The translations under genes and the position numbers were made by a program. This document shows, piece by piece, positions 42,251 to 50,832 of a DNA stretch of 64,000 nt (position 1 is its first letter; the number at the start of each line of letters is the position of its first letter). A model generated the notes under the pieces. It was not told the DNA's origin. It searched no databases and worked only from the letters and a program-made list of their open reading frames with translations. The stretch covers positions 1-64,000 of the forward strand of contig CAUGNO010000008.1 of NCBI GenBank assembly GCA_959600905.1, read 5' to 3'. The DNA comes from UMGS1975 sp959600905 (lineage in GTDB: Bacteria; Bacillota; Clostridia; Christensenellales; QAND01).

Positions 42251-43746
42251 TTACAGCCCTGTACGCTCGGCCAGCAGCGCTTGCAAAAAATCTGTGCGCT
42301 CTGGCGAAGGCAAGGGGGCAAACCGGCAAGGAATATCCAAATGCATCCAAAGATCCGCTGCCTTGTCATAGGGGCGCCAGTGGGGCTGGCCCGGCGCAGT
42401 AGGCTGCCCATCTTTGGCAAAGGTACACCAGAAAGACATCATGGCCTGGCTTAAGGCATGGTCATCTGGCGTAAAGGGGCGCGCTATTGCGGCTAGGTTA
42501 CCGAAATGGTAAGGGATCTCACTGGCATGGTAGGCCCCGTAAAATTCGCAGTCGATCCCCGGCACTTGGCGGGCAAATAAATAGGTGTACAGAGGGCTGG
42601 CGTTACAGCGGCGCAAAACCTGCGTATAGAATCGCATATTGGCCAGCGTATTTTCTGAACGGAAGCGGGCCAGGGCCGCGGCAGGATCGCGCTCCGCTTC
42701 AGCACCGTACATGTTCCACAACGTATCAATATGGCGGGGATACTTGCGGGCAAAGGTGGCTTCAATGGAGGAACGAGTCACTTGATACCGGTCGCCGATG
42801 AGCACAGTTGCTTCGTTGGCCGTACAGCCTAACAGCACCGGCACATCATGCACATGCCCGGCCAAAAAGGCCTGCTCTAAAGGCTCCGGAAGCAAATCTC
42901 CGTCTACATAAGGCGAGAACTCCGCAGCCATATAGTCCGCCTGCCGGCCCAGCAGAGATTCTGCCGGCGCGGCATAGGCCTGATCTAGCGTATCAATGCC
43001 GACGGTTTTTAGGTAGTCGGCGGTGCGCTGCTCCATTTCCGCCCGTGTATGCGCCCATTCGTCATGGTTGAAGGGAGAAAAGCTTTGGCTAATGGCACGA
43101 TGAAAAAGCCCTTTGGCCTGGGGACAGACCAAAAGCGTATTCACGGCGGCCGACCCTGCAGATTCTCCCTGTATCGTTACGTTGTTGGGGTCTCCGCCAA
43201 ACGCCGCGATATTGTCTTGCACCCAGCGGAGCGCCATCAAAAGATCACGCAGACCGGCGTTGGTGGCGGATTTGGGCAGAGAAGGGTGCGCAAAAAAGCC
43301 AAAGAGCCCTACGCGATAGTTGGCGGATACTACCACGGCACCCTCGCGAGCCATTGCTTCGCCGCTATATAAGGCCATAGCGGCGTTGCCCATGGCATAG
43401 GCCCCGCCATAGATCCAAAACAGGACGGGCAGCGGCCGATTGCTATGGGCAGGGCGCCAGATGTTAAGGGTCAGGCAGTCCTCGCTGAAATGCTGCGGCG
43501 GCTCCAGCGTGCGATCCTGCGCGTAGGCGGGAATGGTCGTAAAGCCGGTTTCTGCATATTGTATGGGGCCATCACCGTATGCATCGGCCCGCCGTGTGCC
43601 CTGCCAAGGTGCTGGCGGCTCGGGCGGCAAAAACGCAGCGGCCCTACCGGAGGCTTGGCATAAGGAATGCCCAAAAACGAATGCACATCCTCATGTGCCC
43701 GGCCCGAAACCCAGCCGTATTGCGTTTGTACGAGCGGTTGTTCCAT
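42251..43746 (-). pseudogene. Carboxylesterase type B, interrupted by a frameshift
   Basis: A carboxylesterase of about 498 residues split over two frames. The first part (43746 down to about 43634) reads VQTQYGWVSGRAHEDVHSF then IPYAKPPVGPLRF. The rest, from about 43630 to 42251, continues PPEPPAPWQGTRRADAYG and holds the catalytic GESAGS serine, a NEATV glutamate and the YHASEIPYHFGN histidine. The frames join if the run of five A at 43629-43633 (five T on the coding strand) had one more base. Everything downstream is intact, so it could be a recent mutation or a sequencing error. It has no obvious signal peptide. Confidence 0.82.
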
Positions 43747-43766
43747 ACGATCATCTCCTAATTCAA

Positions 43767-44384
43767 TTAGTCGTTGAGGTAAGGGTTCAAGCGGCGCTCC
43801 CGGGATAAGGTGGTAACGCCTTCATGGCCGGGCAAAACGGTATAATCCCCCTCTAAATTTGCCAGTCTGCGAAGCGAAGCCATCATAGCGGCTGCGTTGC
43901 CGGTAGGAAAGTCCACACGGCCGCAGCTGCCTGCAAACAGCGTATCACCCGAAAGCAGAAGATGGTCTACCAAATAGCATACACTGCCCTGGGTATGGCC
44001 CGGTGTATGGAGGACGGTAAAGTGCATTTGCCCAACGGAAAAGGTATCGCCGTCTTGAAACAACCTATCCGCTTGAAAGGATAGCGGCGCGCCCATCAGC
44101 GAAGAGAGATTGAGCGCGGGCTGCGAAAGCAAGGATCCGTCCTCGGCGCCAAGGCCCACTTCGCAGCCATATGCCTGCTTTAAGGCGGAAAGGGCACCCA
44201 TGTGGTCAAAATGCGCATGGGTCAGCAGAATCATCCCGACATGCAGACCTTCCTGCTCGATAAAGTCCATCACAGGCCGGCCGGAACCATCTCCGTCCAC
44301 GATCACACATTGCTTGGTATCGTCGTATACAACATAGCAGTTTGTCCCCAAACTGCCCAAAGGGAATTGCTTGTATTGGATCAT
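43767..44384 (-). CDS. Glyoxalase II-like metallo-beta-lactamase hydrolase
   Basis: A 205-residue MBL-fold hydrolase. LLTHAHFDHMGALSAL is the metal site. FTVLHTPGHTQGSVCYLV, LLSGDTLFAGSCGRVDFP and VLPGHEGVTTL complete the di-zinc ligands typical of the short GloB/YcbL-type hydrolases. The substrate may be a thioester or other ester. It lies 20 bases downstream... no shared promoter with the esterase is visible, although both run leftward. Confidence 0.9.
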   Translation of the reverse strand: MIQYKQFPLGSLGTNCYVVYDDTKQCVIVDGDGSGRPVMDFIEQEGLHVGMILLTHAHFDHMGALSALKQAYGCEVGLGAEDGSLLSQPALNLSSLMGAPLSFQADRLFQDGDTFSVGQMHFTVLHTPGHTQGSVCYLVDHLLLSGDTLFAGSCGRVDFPTGNAAAMMASLRRLANLEGDYTVLPGHEGVTTLSRERRLNPYLND

Positions 44385-44423
44385 AAAGTGTGGTTTCCTT
44401 TCTGTCTCCCATTCTTTTATAAG

Positions 44424-44447
44424 AAAAAGACCCTGGAAGGATCTTTT
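44424..44447 (-). terminator. Terminator of lysC
   Basis: An AAGATCC-TTCC-AGGGTCTT hairpin, with one G-T pair, followed on the minus strand by TTTC. Confidence 0.65.
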
Positions 44448-44460
44448 CTTTGTGCAGTGA

Positions 44461-45795
44461 TTATTCTATCCATTCTTCTTCGTTTTCAAAGCAGGCGTAA
44501 ATGGCACGCAATGCTACCTCAAAATCATCCGACTCTACCCCGGCAATGATATTGATTTCGCTGCTGCCCTGGTCGATCATGCGGACGTTGACACCGGCCT
44601 CTGCAAGAGCAGTAAACAGCATGGCGGCTATGCCGACGCGGCGTACCATCCCATGGCCTACGGTGGCGATAAGCGCCAGATTGCTCACTACCTCGATGCG
44701 ATCTGGGCTGCAAACTTCACGCAGACGCCGGACCACTTCCTCCTTATGCCCGTTGAGCTGCTTATCGGAAATGACGACGGACAGCGTATCGATGCCGGAA
44801 GGCAGATGCTCAAAGGAAATGCCCAGCTCTTCAAACACAGACAGAACCCGGCGGCCAAAGCCAAGCTCAGAGTTCATCTTGTCCTTTTCCAGATGGATGA
44901 TGGTAAAGCCTTTTTTGCCGGCAATGCCGGTAATGCATCCGTGGTCGTCCTCCGGCTCCGCCAAAATCATGGTGCCGGGGTGCTCTGGATCGTTGGTATT
45001 TTTCACATTGATGGGAATCCCGCCTTTTTGCACCGGAAAAATGCTGTCCTCATGCAATACGGAGGCGCCCATATAGGAAAGCTCCCGCAATTCGCGGTAA
45101 GAGATCTTGGAGATGGTGCGGGGGTTGGGGACGATGCGGGGATCCGTCATCAAAAACCCTGAAACATCCGTCCAATTTTCATACAGATCGGCGCCTACAG
45201 CGCGGGCTACGATAGCGCCGGTAATATCGCTGCCACCACGGGAAAATGTCTTGATGCGGCCGCCCGGCATCACGCCGTAAAAGCCGGGGATCACGCCGCG
45301 CTCATGGCGAGCCAAAAGGGCGGAAAAACGCAGCTGCGTCCCGTTTTCATCAAAATTGCCATTGGCATCAAACAGGATGCCGCCGGCCGGGTCAATAAAG
45401 GGGATCTGCAAGAGGTCTGCCAGGATTAGGCCGTTGAGGTATTCGCCACGGCTGGCGGCATAGTCAGCATCGGCCCCTTCCCAAATGGCATGGCGCACGG
45501 ATTGCAGCGGTGTATGAATATCAAAATGCGTACCCAATCCATCTACAATGGATTGATAGCGCGCCTCAATCTGGCTGAAAACGATTTCAAACGCGACAGT
45601 GTCCTGTACGACAGCCGCCTTTTGGCAGGCATATAAAAGATCTGTGACCTTATCCTGAAATTCCGGCGCTTTGCCCGGCGCGGACGGCACGATGTACCGC
45701 CGTTCTGGATTTTGGCGAACGATGGCCGCTACCTTTTGCATTTGTCCTGCCGTTGCCAGCGAGCTACCGCCGAATTTTGCAACAATACAACCCAT
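44461..45795 (-). CDS. lysC: Aspartate kinase
   Basis: A 444-residue monofunctional aspartokinase, the first enzyme from aspartate to lysine, threonine and methionine. VAKFGGSSLATAGQM is the kinase start, FSRGGSDITGAIVARAVGADLYENWTDVSGF the aspartate and ATP site. Two ACT domains fill the C-terminus (about 300-444, TIIHLEKDKMNSEL and VATVGHGMVRRVGIAAMLFTALAEAGV), so allosteric feedback is likely. It has no lysine riboswitch in its short upstream region. Confidence 0.93.
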   Translation of the reverse strand: MGCIVAKFGGSSLATAGQMQKVAAIVRQNPERRYIVPSAPGKAPEFQDKVTDLLYACQKAAVVQDTVAFEIVFSQIEARYQSIVDGLGTHFDIHTPLQSVRHAIWEGADADYAASRGEYLNGLILADLLQIPFIDPAGGILFDANGNFDENGTQLRFSALLARHERGVIPGFYGVMPGGRIKTFSRGGSDITGAIVARAVGADLYENWTDVSGFLMTDPRIVPNPRTISKISYRELRELSYMGASVLHEDSIFPVQKGGIPINVKNTNDPEHPGTMILAEPEDDHGCITGIAGKKGFTIIHLEKDKMNSELGFGRRVLSVFEELGISFEHLPSGIDTLSVVISDKQLNGHKEEVVRRLREVCSPDRIEVVSNLALIATVGHGMVRRVGIAAMLFTALAEAGVNVRMIDQGSSEINIIAGVESDDFEVALRAIYACFENEEEWIE

Positions 45796-45878
45796 GGGTC
45801 ATTCTGCCTCCTGAATGTTTCGATTTATGTTTGTAAGATCCTAGGGCGGGGCCCAGATCCTGTCCACTTAAAATATTC

Positions 45879-47153
45879 TTATACAATGCGCTTGGCTTCC
45901 AGATAGCAACGCTTTTCGTCTGCTTCGCCCATGGAAAATGATTTGCGCGGCAGCGCCCCGTATCGGGATACCAGGGGGAACAGTTCATCTTTTTGCACGA
46001 CCTTGAGCAGCAGCCCCATCTGATTTGGCCGGGCGCCCAGGGCAAGGGTCTCCTTTTCCCCATGGATATAATCTACCGAGATTTCGGGATGCGCCTGCAT
46101 CAGCACGGAAATCCCTTCATCCGCCAAAGCGGCATCCAAACGATCTGTTTCCTTCCGAAAGACAAATACGCCCGCTTGTGCGCCGCAAACAAACGGCATG
46201 CACCGCTTGCCTTCCGCGGGCTGATCGGCAATGTCTGCATCCATGGCCTCGGCCAGCTCCTGTACCGCTTCGCCCGGCACTTGAAATAAAGCGCGGTGAA
46301 TGGGCTCAAAGAGCAGGGAATCGTCGTGGATATTTACCAATTCACACAGCGCAAAGCGTGCAGGGTGGGTTGCCTGCTGCTCCGGCGTCAAGGTTTTTTT
46401 GACGTTTTCCCAATGCGCCTTGGCCGTGGCAAAGGAATGGTTTCCATCACCCATGGCATACAGCATCGGGTCGCCCTCTCCTTTGGGCAGCGCATCGTAC
46501 AGCGCGCTCAAGGCTTTCTGCACACCGCCCATTTTGCTTTCCGGCACAAAATAACCCGCAATATGGCCCATGCCAAAGCCCAGATCTGCGTCATACACTG
46601 TTTCAAACGCAGCGCGGGCCTCTGCCAACGGTTCCAGAACGGTACGTCCTGGATCATCAAACAGCACCATGATATGAGGCAGCTCCAAGCTGGCCTTTTC
46701 ACGGATGGCCAGACGGGGGGGGATACGGGCGGGAATGGTGCCCTCTGTCACGCGTACCAAGGTTTTGGCATCCGATTCGTAGGAATAGCGCTCTAGATCC
46801 ATGGAGATGACAAGGCCGGTACGCACCCTTTTGCCGTCCGGCAGGGTGCGCTGTGTTAAGATACAGCCGCACGGCAGCTCGCGGAGAATGCCGCTGTCCA
46901 GATAACGCTGCATGGTGCGGTAGGTTTCTTCCACACGCGCTTGCTGCTTTTCCGTACCCAAATATACCTCGGGCAGCACCATTTTCAGCGTAGAGGGCTG
47001 ATCGCCCACCGTACGCTCCACATTTTCCCAGTAGGCAGGATCGCTGGTATATTGGTCACAGGCGATCACACACCAGGTATCCAGCGCCCTGGTATTTTCG
47101 GGCAGATATATATGAGGGATCTTCAGCCCCAACGTTTCCAAGCTATGCGGCAT
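45879..47153 (-). CDS. DUF1015 family protein
   Basis: A 424-residue cytosolic protein of the DUF1015 family. NTRALDTWCVIACDQYTSDPAYWENVERTVGDQPSTLKMVLPEVYLG, MYAMGDGNHSFATAKAHWE and VDYIHGEKETLALGARPNQMGLLLKV are its conserved blocks. The GDGNHS segment resembles a nucleotide or metal site. The function is unknown. Its ATG at 47153 follows GGGAGC. It precedes aspartate kinase by 83 bases in the same direction. Confidence 0.85.
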   Translation of the reverse strand: MPHSLETLGLKIPHIYLPENTRALDTWCVIACDQYTSDPAYWENVERTVGDQPSTLKMVLPEVYLGTEKQQARVEETYRTMQRYLDSGILRELPCGCILTQRTLPDGKRVRTGLVISMDLERYSYESDAKTLVRVTEGTIPARIPPRLAIREKASLELPHIMVLFDDPGRTVLEPLAEARAAFETVYDADLGFGMGHIAGYFVPESKMGGVQKALSALYDALPKGEGDPMLYAMGDGNHSFATAKAHWENVKKTLTPEQQATHPARFALCELVNIHDDSLLFEPIHRALFQVPGEAVQELAEAMDADIADQPAEGKRCMPFVCGAQAGVFVFRKETDRLDAALADEGISVLMQAHPEISVDYIHGEKETLALGARPNQMGLLLKVVQKDELFPLVSRYGALPRKSFSMGEADEKRCYLEAKRIV

Positions 47154-47247
47154 TACGCTCAGCTCCCTTGATTTTTCTATACATATCAATATACCATGCA
47201 ACACAATTCACGCACAAGGAAAAAACGATGATAGATAGAAAAAACTA

Positions 47248-47256
47248 TGTTATAAT
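47248..47256 (+). promoter_or_regulatory. Extended -10 promoter of leuS
   Basis: TGTTATAAT is an extended -10 element about 60 bases before the leuS ATG. The upstream region is too short for a T-box. Confidence 0.5.
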
Positions 47257-47317
47257 GAAAAACAAGAAACTTTGCAGGCGGACTGTGCGCTGCCAAGATG
47301 AAGGAGTGTATCTGAGC

Positions 47318-49792
47318 ATGGACTATCGTGCGAACGAGAAAAAATGGCAAAAGAAATGGGAGGAAGCAAAACTGTTTGAATACGACCCTTCCGCCCCGGG
47401 CAAGAAGTGGTATGTATTGGAGATGTTCTCTTATCCCTCGGCAGCCAAGCTCCATGTAGGGCACTGGTACAATTACGGCCCGGCAGATACCTATGCCAGA
47501 TTTAAGCGCCAGCAGGGCTATAAGGTGTTTCATCCGATGGGCTTCGATGCGTTTGGGCTGCCGGCAGAAAACTATGCCATCAAAACAGGGGTGCATCCCA
47601 AGGATTCCACCTTTTCCAATATGGAAATTATGGAGCAGCAGCTGCGCGCCATCGGCGCCTCGTTTGACTGGACGCATACGGTAAAGACCTGCGTGCCGGA
47701 ATATTATAAATGGACGCAGTGGCTGTTTTTGCAGCTGTACAAAAAAGGGCTGGCCTACCGCAAGGAAGCGCCTGTCAACTGGTGTCCCTCCTGTAATACC
47801 GTGCTTGCCAATGAACAGGTGAACGACGGCCTGTGCGAGCGGTGCGGCACCCAGGTGACGCGCCGAAACCTGACGCAGTGGTTCTTCAAGATCACAGAAT
47901 ATGCTGACGAGCTGCTGGAAGGGCTGAAGGATCTTGACTGGCCGGAGCGCATCAAGGCCATGCAGACGAACTGGATCGGCCGCTCTGAAGGGGCAGAGAT
48001 TACTTTTGACATCGTGGGCGGCGGCTCGTTTACGGTGTTTACCACAAGGCCGGATACCCTATTTGGCAATACGTATTGCGTTATCGCGCCGGAGCATCCT
48101 ATGGTGGATGAGATCACTACGCCGGAATGCAAGGCGGCGGTGGAGGCGTACCGTGAAGAGGCAAACAAGGCTTCGGATATCGACCGTCTGTCCTCTGTAC
48201 GGGAAAAGACCGGTGTGTTCACCGGCGCCTATGCCATCAACCCCATCAACGGGCGCCAGGTGCCGATTTGGATCGCCGACTATGTATTGTATTCCTATGG
48301 CACGGGATGCGTGATGGCAGTGCCGGCACACGACGAGCGTGACTTTGTTTTTGCCACCAAATACGACCTGCCGATCATAGAGGTGATCAAACCCAAAGAG
48401 GGAGAGGCGCCCCTGCCGTATACGGGGCCGGGGGTATTGATCAATTCCGAATCCTTTGACGGCATGGACAATGAAAAGGCAAAGAAGGCCATCGTCGAAG
48501 CGCTGGCCAAAACACAGCATGGCGCACTAAAGGTGAATTACCGCATGCGCGATTGGCTGATTTCCCGCCAGCGGTATTGGGGCGCGCCCATCCCCATGAT
48601 CCACTGCCCGCACTGCGGCGCTGTTCCTGTGCCGGAAGAGGATCTGCCGGTATTGCTGCCGTATGATGTGGACTTTACGCCGGACGGCACTTCGCCGTTG
48701 CTCAAGCATGAGGGCTTTATGAATACCACCTGCCCGGTATGCGGCGCGCCCGCCAAGCGGGATGCAGATACCATGGATACCTTTGTCTGCTCGTCCTGGT
48801 ACTATCTCAGGTACCCGGACTGCAATGATGCAGAGCAGGCGTTTGATAAAAAGATTGTGGATGAGATGCTGCCCGTAGACGTATACATCGGCGGCGCAGA
48901 GCATGCCTGCATGCACCTGCTGTATGCGCGCTTTTTCACCAAGGCGCTGCGCGATATGGGCCTGTTGGATTTTGACGAGCCGTTTATGCGCTTGGTCAAC
49001 CAGGGGCTTATCCTGGGATCGGATGGCGAGAAGATGAGCAAATCCCGCGGCAATGTTGTGGCGCCGGATGATTATATCGAGGTGTATGGCTCGGATGTGT
49101 TCCGCATGTATTTGGAATTTGGCTTCAACTACATTGAAGGCGGCGCATGGAATGACGAGGGCATCAAGGCCATGGCCCGTTTCCTGGATCGCGTGGATCG
49201 GCTGGTGCAGCGCATTGTAGAGCAGAAAAAGCTGGCAAACCTTGCTGGCCATGTGTTTGGGCAGGAGCCTGCGCGCCAGGCGGACGGCGCGGCAGAGCAA
49301 GATCTGCGCTTTGTGCTGGCCAATACCATTCAGAAGGTAACAGAGGATCTGGAACGGATGTCCTTTAATACCGCCATTGCCAGGTTGATGGAGCTTGTCA
49401 ATACCATGTATCGTTATCTGGATGCCGATGCGGAGAAAAATATGCCGCTGCTTGTGTATGCTGCGGAGACACTTTCTCTGCTCATGGCGCCGTTTGCTCC
49501 GCATTTTGCAGAGGAGCTGCATGCTGCGCTCGGCGGCGAGAAGGAATTTGTCATCCAGGAGCCTTGGCCGTCTTATAACAAAGAAGACCTGGAAAAAGAT
49601 GCAATGGAGATCGCCGTGCAGGTCAATGGCAAGGTGCGCGCAAGGCTGGAAGTGTCCAAGTCTGCCGCCAAAGAAGAGGTGGAAAAGGCCGCGTTGGCGG
49701 ATGCCAAGGTACAGGCGGCCATCGGAGAGCAGACGGTAAGAAAGGTCATCGTGATTCCCGGCAGGCTGGTCAACATCGTAGCAAAAGGCTAA
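47318..49792 (+). CDS. leuS: Leucyl-tRNA synthetase
   Basis: An 824-residue class I synthetase. FSYPSAAKLHVGHWYNYGP carries the HVGH signature, FHPMGFDAFGLPAEN follows, and the KMSKSRGN signature is at about 49033. The connective peptide contains a zinc knuckle (CPSCNTV, CERCG) and the editing domain (FTTRPDTLFGNTY with the TRPDT motif). The ATG at 47318 follows AAGGAG. A longer in-frame reading begins far upstream without family sequence. It is a single-gene unit. Confidence 0.96.
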   Translation: MDYRANEKKWQKKWEEAKLFEYDPSAPGKKWYVLEMFSYPSAAKLHVGHWYNYGPADTYARFKRQQGYKVFHPMGFDAFGLPAENYAIKTGVHPKDSTFSNMEIMEQQLRAIGASFDWTHTVKTCVPEYYKWTQWLFLQLYKKGLAYRKEAPVNWCPSCNTVLANEQVNDGLCERCGTQVTRRNLTQWFFKITEYADELLEGLKDLDWPERIKAMQTNWIGRSEGAEITFDIVGGGSFTVFTTRPDTLFGNTYCVIAPEHPMVDEITTPECKAAVEAYREEANKASDIDRLSSVREKTGVFTGAYAINPINGRQVPIWIADYVLYSYGTGCVMAVPAHDERDFVFATKYDLPIIEVIKPKEGEAPLPYTGPGVLINSESFDGMDNEKAKKAIVEALAKTQHGALKVNYRMRDWLISRQRYWGAPIPMIHCPHCGAVPVPEEDLPVLLPYDVDFTPDGTSPLLKHEGFMNTTCPVCGAPAKRDADTMDTFVCSSWYYLRYPDCNDAEQAFDKKIVDEMLPVDVYIGGAEHACMHLLYARFFTKALRDMGLLDFDEPFMRLVNQGLILGSDGEKMSKSRGNVVAPDDYIEVYGSDVFRMYLEFGFNYIEGGAWNDEGIKAMARFLDRVDRLVQRIVEQKKLANLAGHVFGQEPARQADGAAEQDLRFVLANTIQKVTEDLERMSFNTAIARLMELVNTMYRYLDADAEKNMPLLVYAAETLSLLMAPFAPHFAEELHAALGGEKEFVIQEPWPSYNKEDLEKDAMEIAVQVNGKVRARLEVSKSAAKEEVEKAALADAKVQAAIGEQTVRKVIVIPGRLVNIVAKG

Positions 49793-49794
49793 AA

Positions 49795-49829
49795 ACAGCC
49801 CTCGCTTTGCAAGCGGGGGCTGTTCTTTT
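49795..49829 (+). terminator. Terminator of leuS
   Basis: An ACAGCCCTCGCTT / AAGCGGGGGCTGT hairpin with one mismatch, then TTCTTTT. Confidence 0.85.
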
Positions 49830-49838
49830 GGCATAGGT

Positions 49839-49878
49839 TGTGGAAATTGTGAAAAAGTTATGGATAAATTGTGGATTT
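49839..49878. promoter_or_regulatory. DnaA-box-like sequences upstream of the PHP phosphatase gene
   Basis: Three imperfect 9-mers related to TGTGGATAA: 49839-49847 and 49870-49878 (7 of 9 each) and 49859-49867 (8 of 9). They sit just before the promoter at 49882-49910. With no perfect box, this is suggestive only. Confidence 0.3.
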
Positions 49879-49881
49879 TTA

Positions 49882-49910
49882 TTGCTGCGTCAACTACTGG
49901 GTGCTATAAT
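49882..49910 (+). promoter_or_regulatory. Promoter of the PHP phosphatase gene
   Basis: TTGCTG (49882-49887), 17 bases, then TATAAT (49905-49910). Confidence 0.6.
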
Positions 49911-49953
49911 AGTATGGTAACACTTGTGGCTTTTGTGATGGGGAGACGTGTTC

Positions 49954-50766
49954 ATGTACGATATGTATGATTATCATTTGCATTCCACCCATTCTGGGGA
50001 TGGAAAGGTACCGGACATCGTGCAGGCCATGGCGGCCATTGAGCGCGGCGTGAAAGAAATCTGTTTTACGGACCATTTCGACGTGGATTTTCCCAATGCA
50101 CCAACGATGGATTTCGAGGTGGATATTCCTACCTATCACGATGATATACAGTTTGTACGAGAACAGTTTTCCGATAAACTCTCGGTAAAATGGGGCATTG
50201 AGGTGGGTATGCAGCCGGATGAGCGTATCATGGCGGAGACCAATCGGCGGCTGGCCGGCTGGGAGTTTGATTATATGATCGCCTCTGTACACTGCAACCC
50301 TGGCAACGATTACCACCGCGCTTCCTCCTGGGAAGGGGTTACCAAGCAGGATGTATTGAAAACCTATATCGCACTGCTCAAATATGGCATCACGCATATG
50401 GATCGATACAGCTGTATCGGACATCTGACCTATTATTCCCGTTATACGCCGCAAAAGGATCGCATGATGACCTATCAGGATGCACCGGACGAGATCGACG
50501 ATCTATTCAAACTCATCATCCAATCCGGCCACGGCATAGAAATCAACACCTCGGTATATGATACGCTGGGCTTCTTTTTGCCGGATTATGATATTGTCCG
50601 CCGGTATAAGGAGCTGGGAGGAGAGATCATTACCACGGGCTCGGATTCCCACAATGCTGTGCGCATTGCGGCAAACTTCCAGCCCGCCATGCAGATGATT
50701 CAGCGCGCTGGCTTTGACTACATCTGTTCGTTTGACAAAATGAAGCCGGTATTCCATAAGCTCTAA
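49954..50766 (+). CDS. PHP-domain histidinol-phosphatase-like protein
   Basis: A 270-residue PHP phosphoesterase. DYHLHSTHSGDGKVPDIV is the first metal motif. ICFTDHFDVDFPN, IGHLTYYSR and TTGSDSHNAVRIAANF supply the other metal ligands. The best match is the HisJ-like monofunctional histidinol-phosphate phosphatase, but no other his gene is near. The ATG at 49954 is eight bases after GGGGAG. An in-frame GTG at 49948 is too near the ribosome site. Confidence 0.8.
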   Translation: MYDMYDYHLHSTHSGDGKVPDIVQAMAAIERGVKEICFTDHFDVDFPNAPTMDFEVDIPTYHDDIQFVREQFSDKLSVKWGIEVGMQPDERIMAETNRRLAGWEFDYMIASVHCNPGNDYHRASSWEGVTKQDVLKTYIALLKYGITHMDRYSCIGHLTYYSRYTPQKDRMMTYQDAPDEIDDLFKLIIQSGHGIEINTSVYDTLGFFLPDYDIVRRYKELGGEIITTGSDSHNAVRIAANFQPAMQMIQRAGFDYICSFDKMKPVFHKL

Positions 50767-50791
50767 AAGCTCTAACTTTGTCACCCTTATC

Positions 50792-50832
50792 AAATCCCGC
50801 AGCACCCAATCTTGGGCTGCGGGATTTTTTTA
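50792..50832. terminator. Terminator between convergent PHP and ATPase genes
   Basis: An ATCCCGCAGCACCCAA / TTGGGCTGCGGGAT hairpin flanked by a T run on the right. It overlaps the ATPase stop codon and ends both convergent genes. Confidence 0.85.

Noticed and set aside
43634..43746. Separate short gene for the esterase N-terminal part
   Set aside because: It is the front half of the esterase in another frame, so it is described with the frameshifted gene.
48527..49834. A 435-residue open frame opposite leuS
   Set aside because: Antisense to a well-recognised gene, with no ribosome site.
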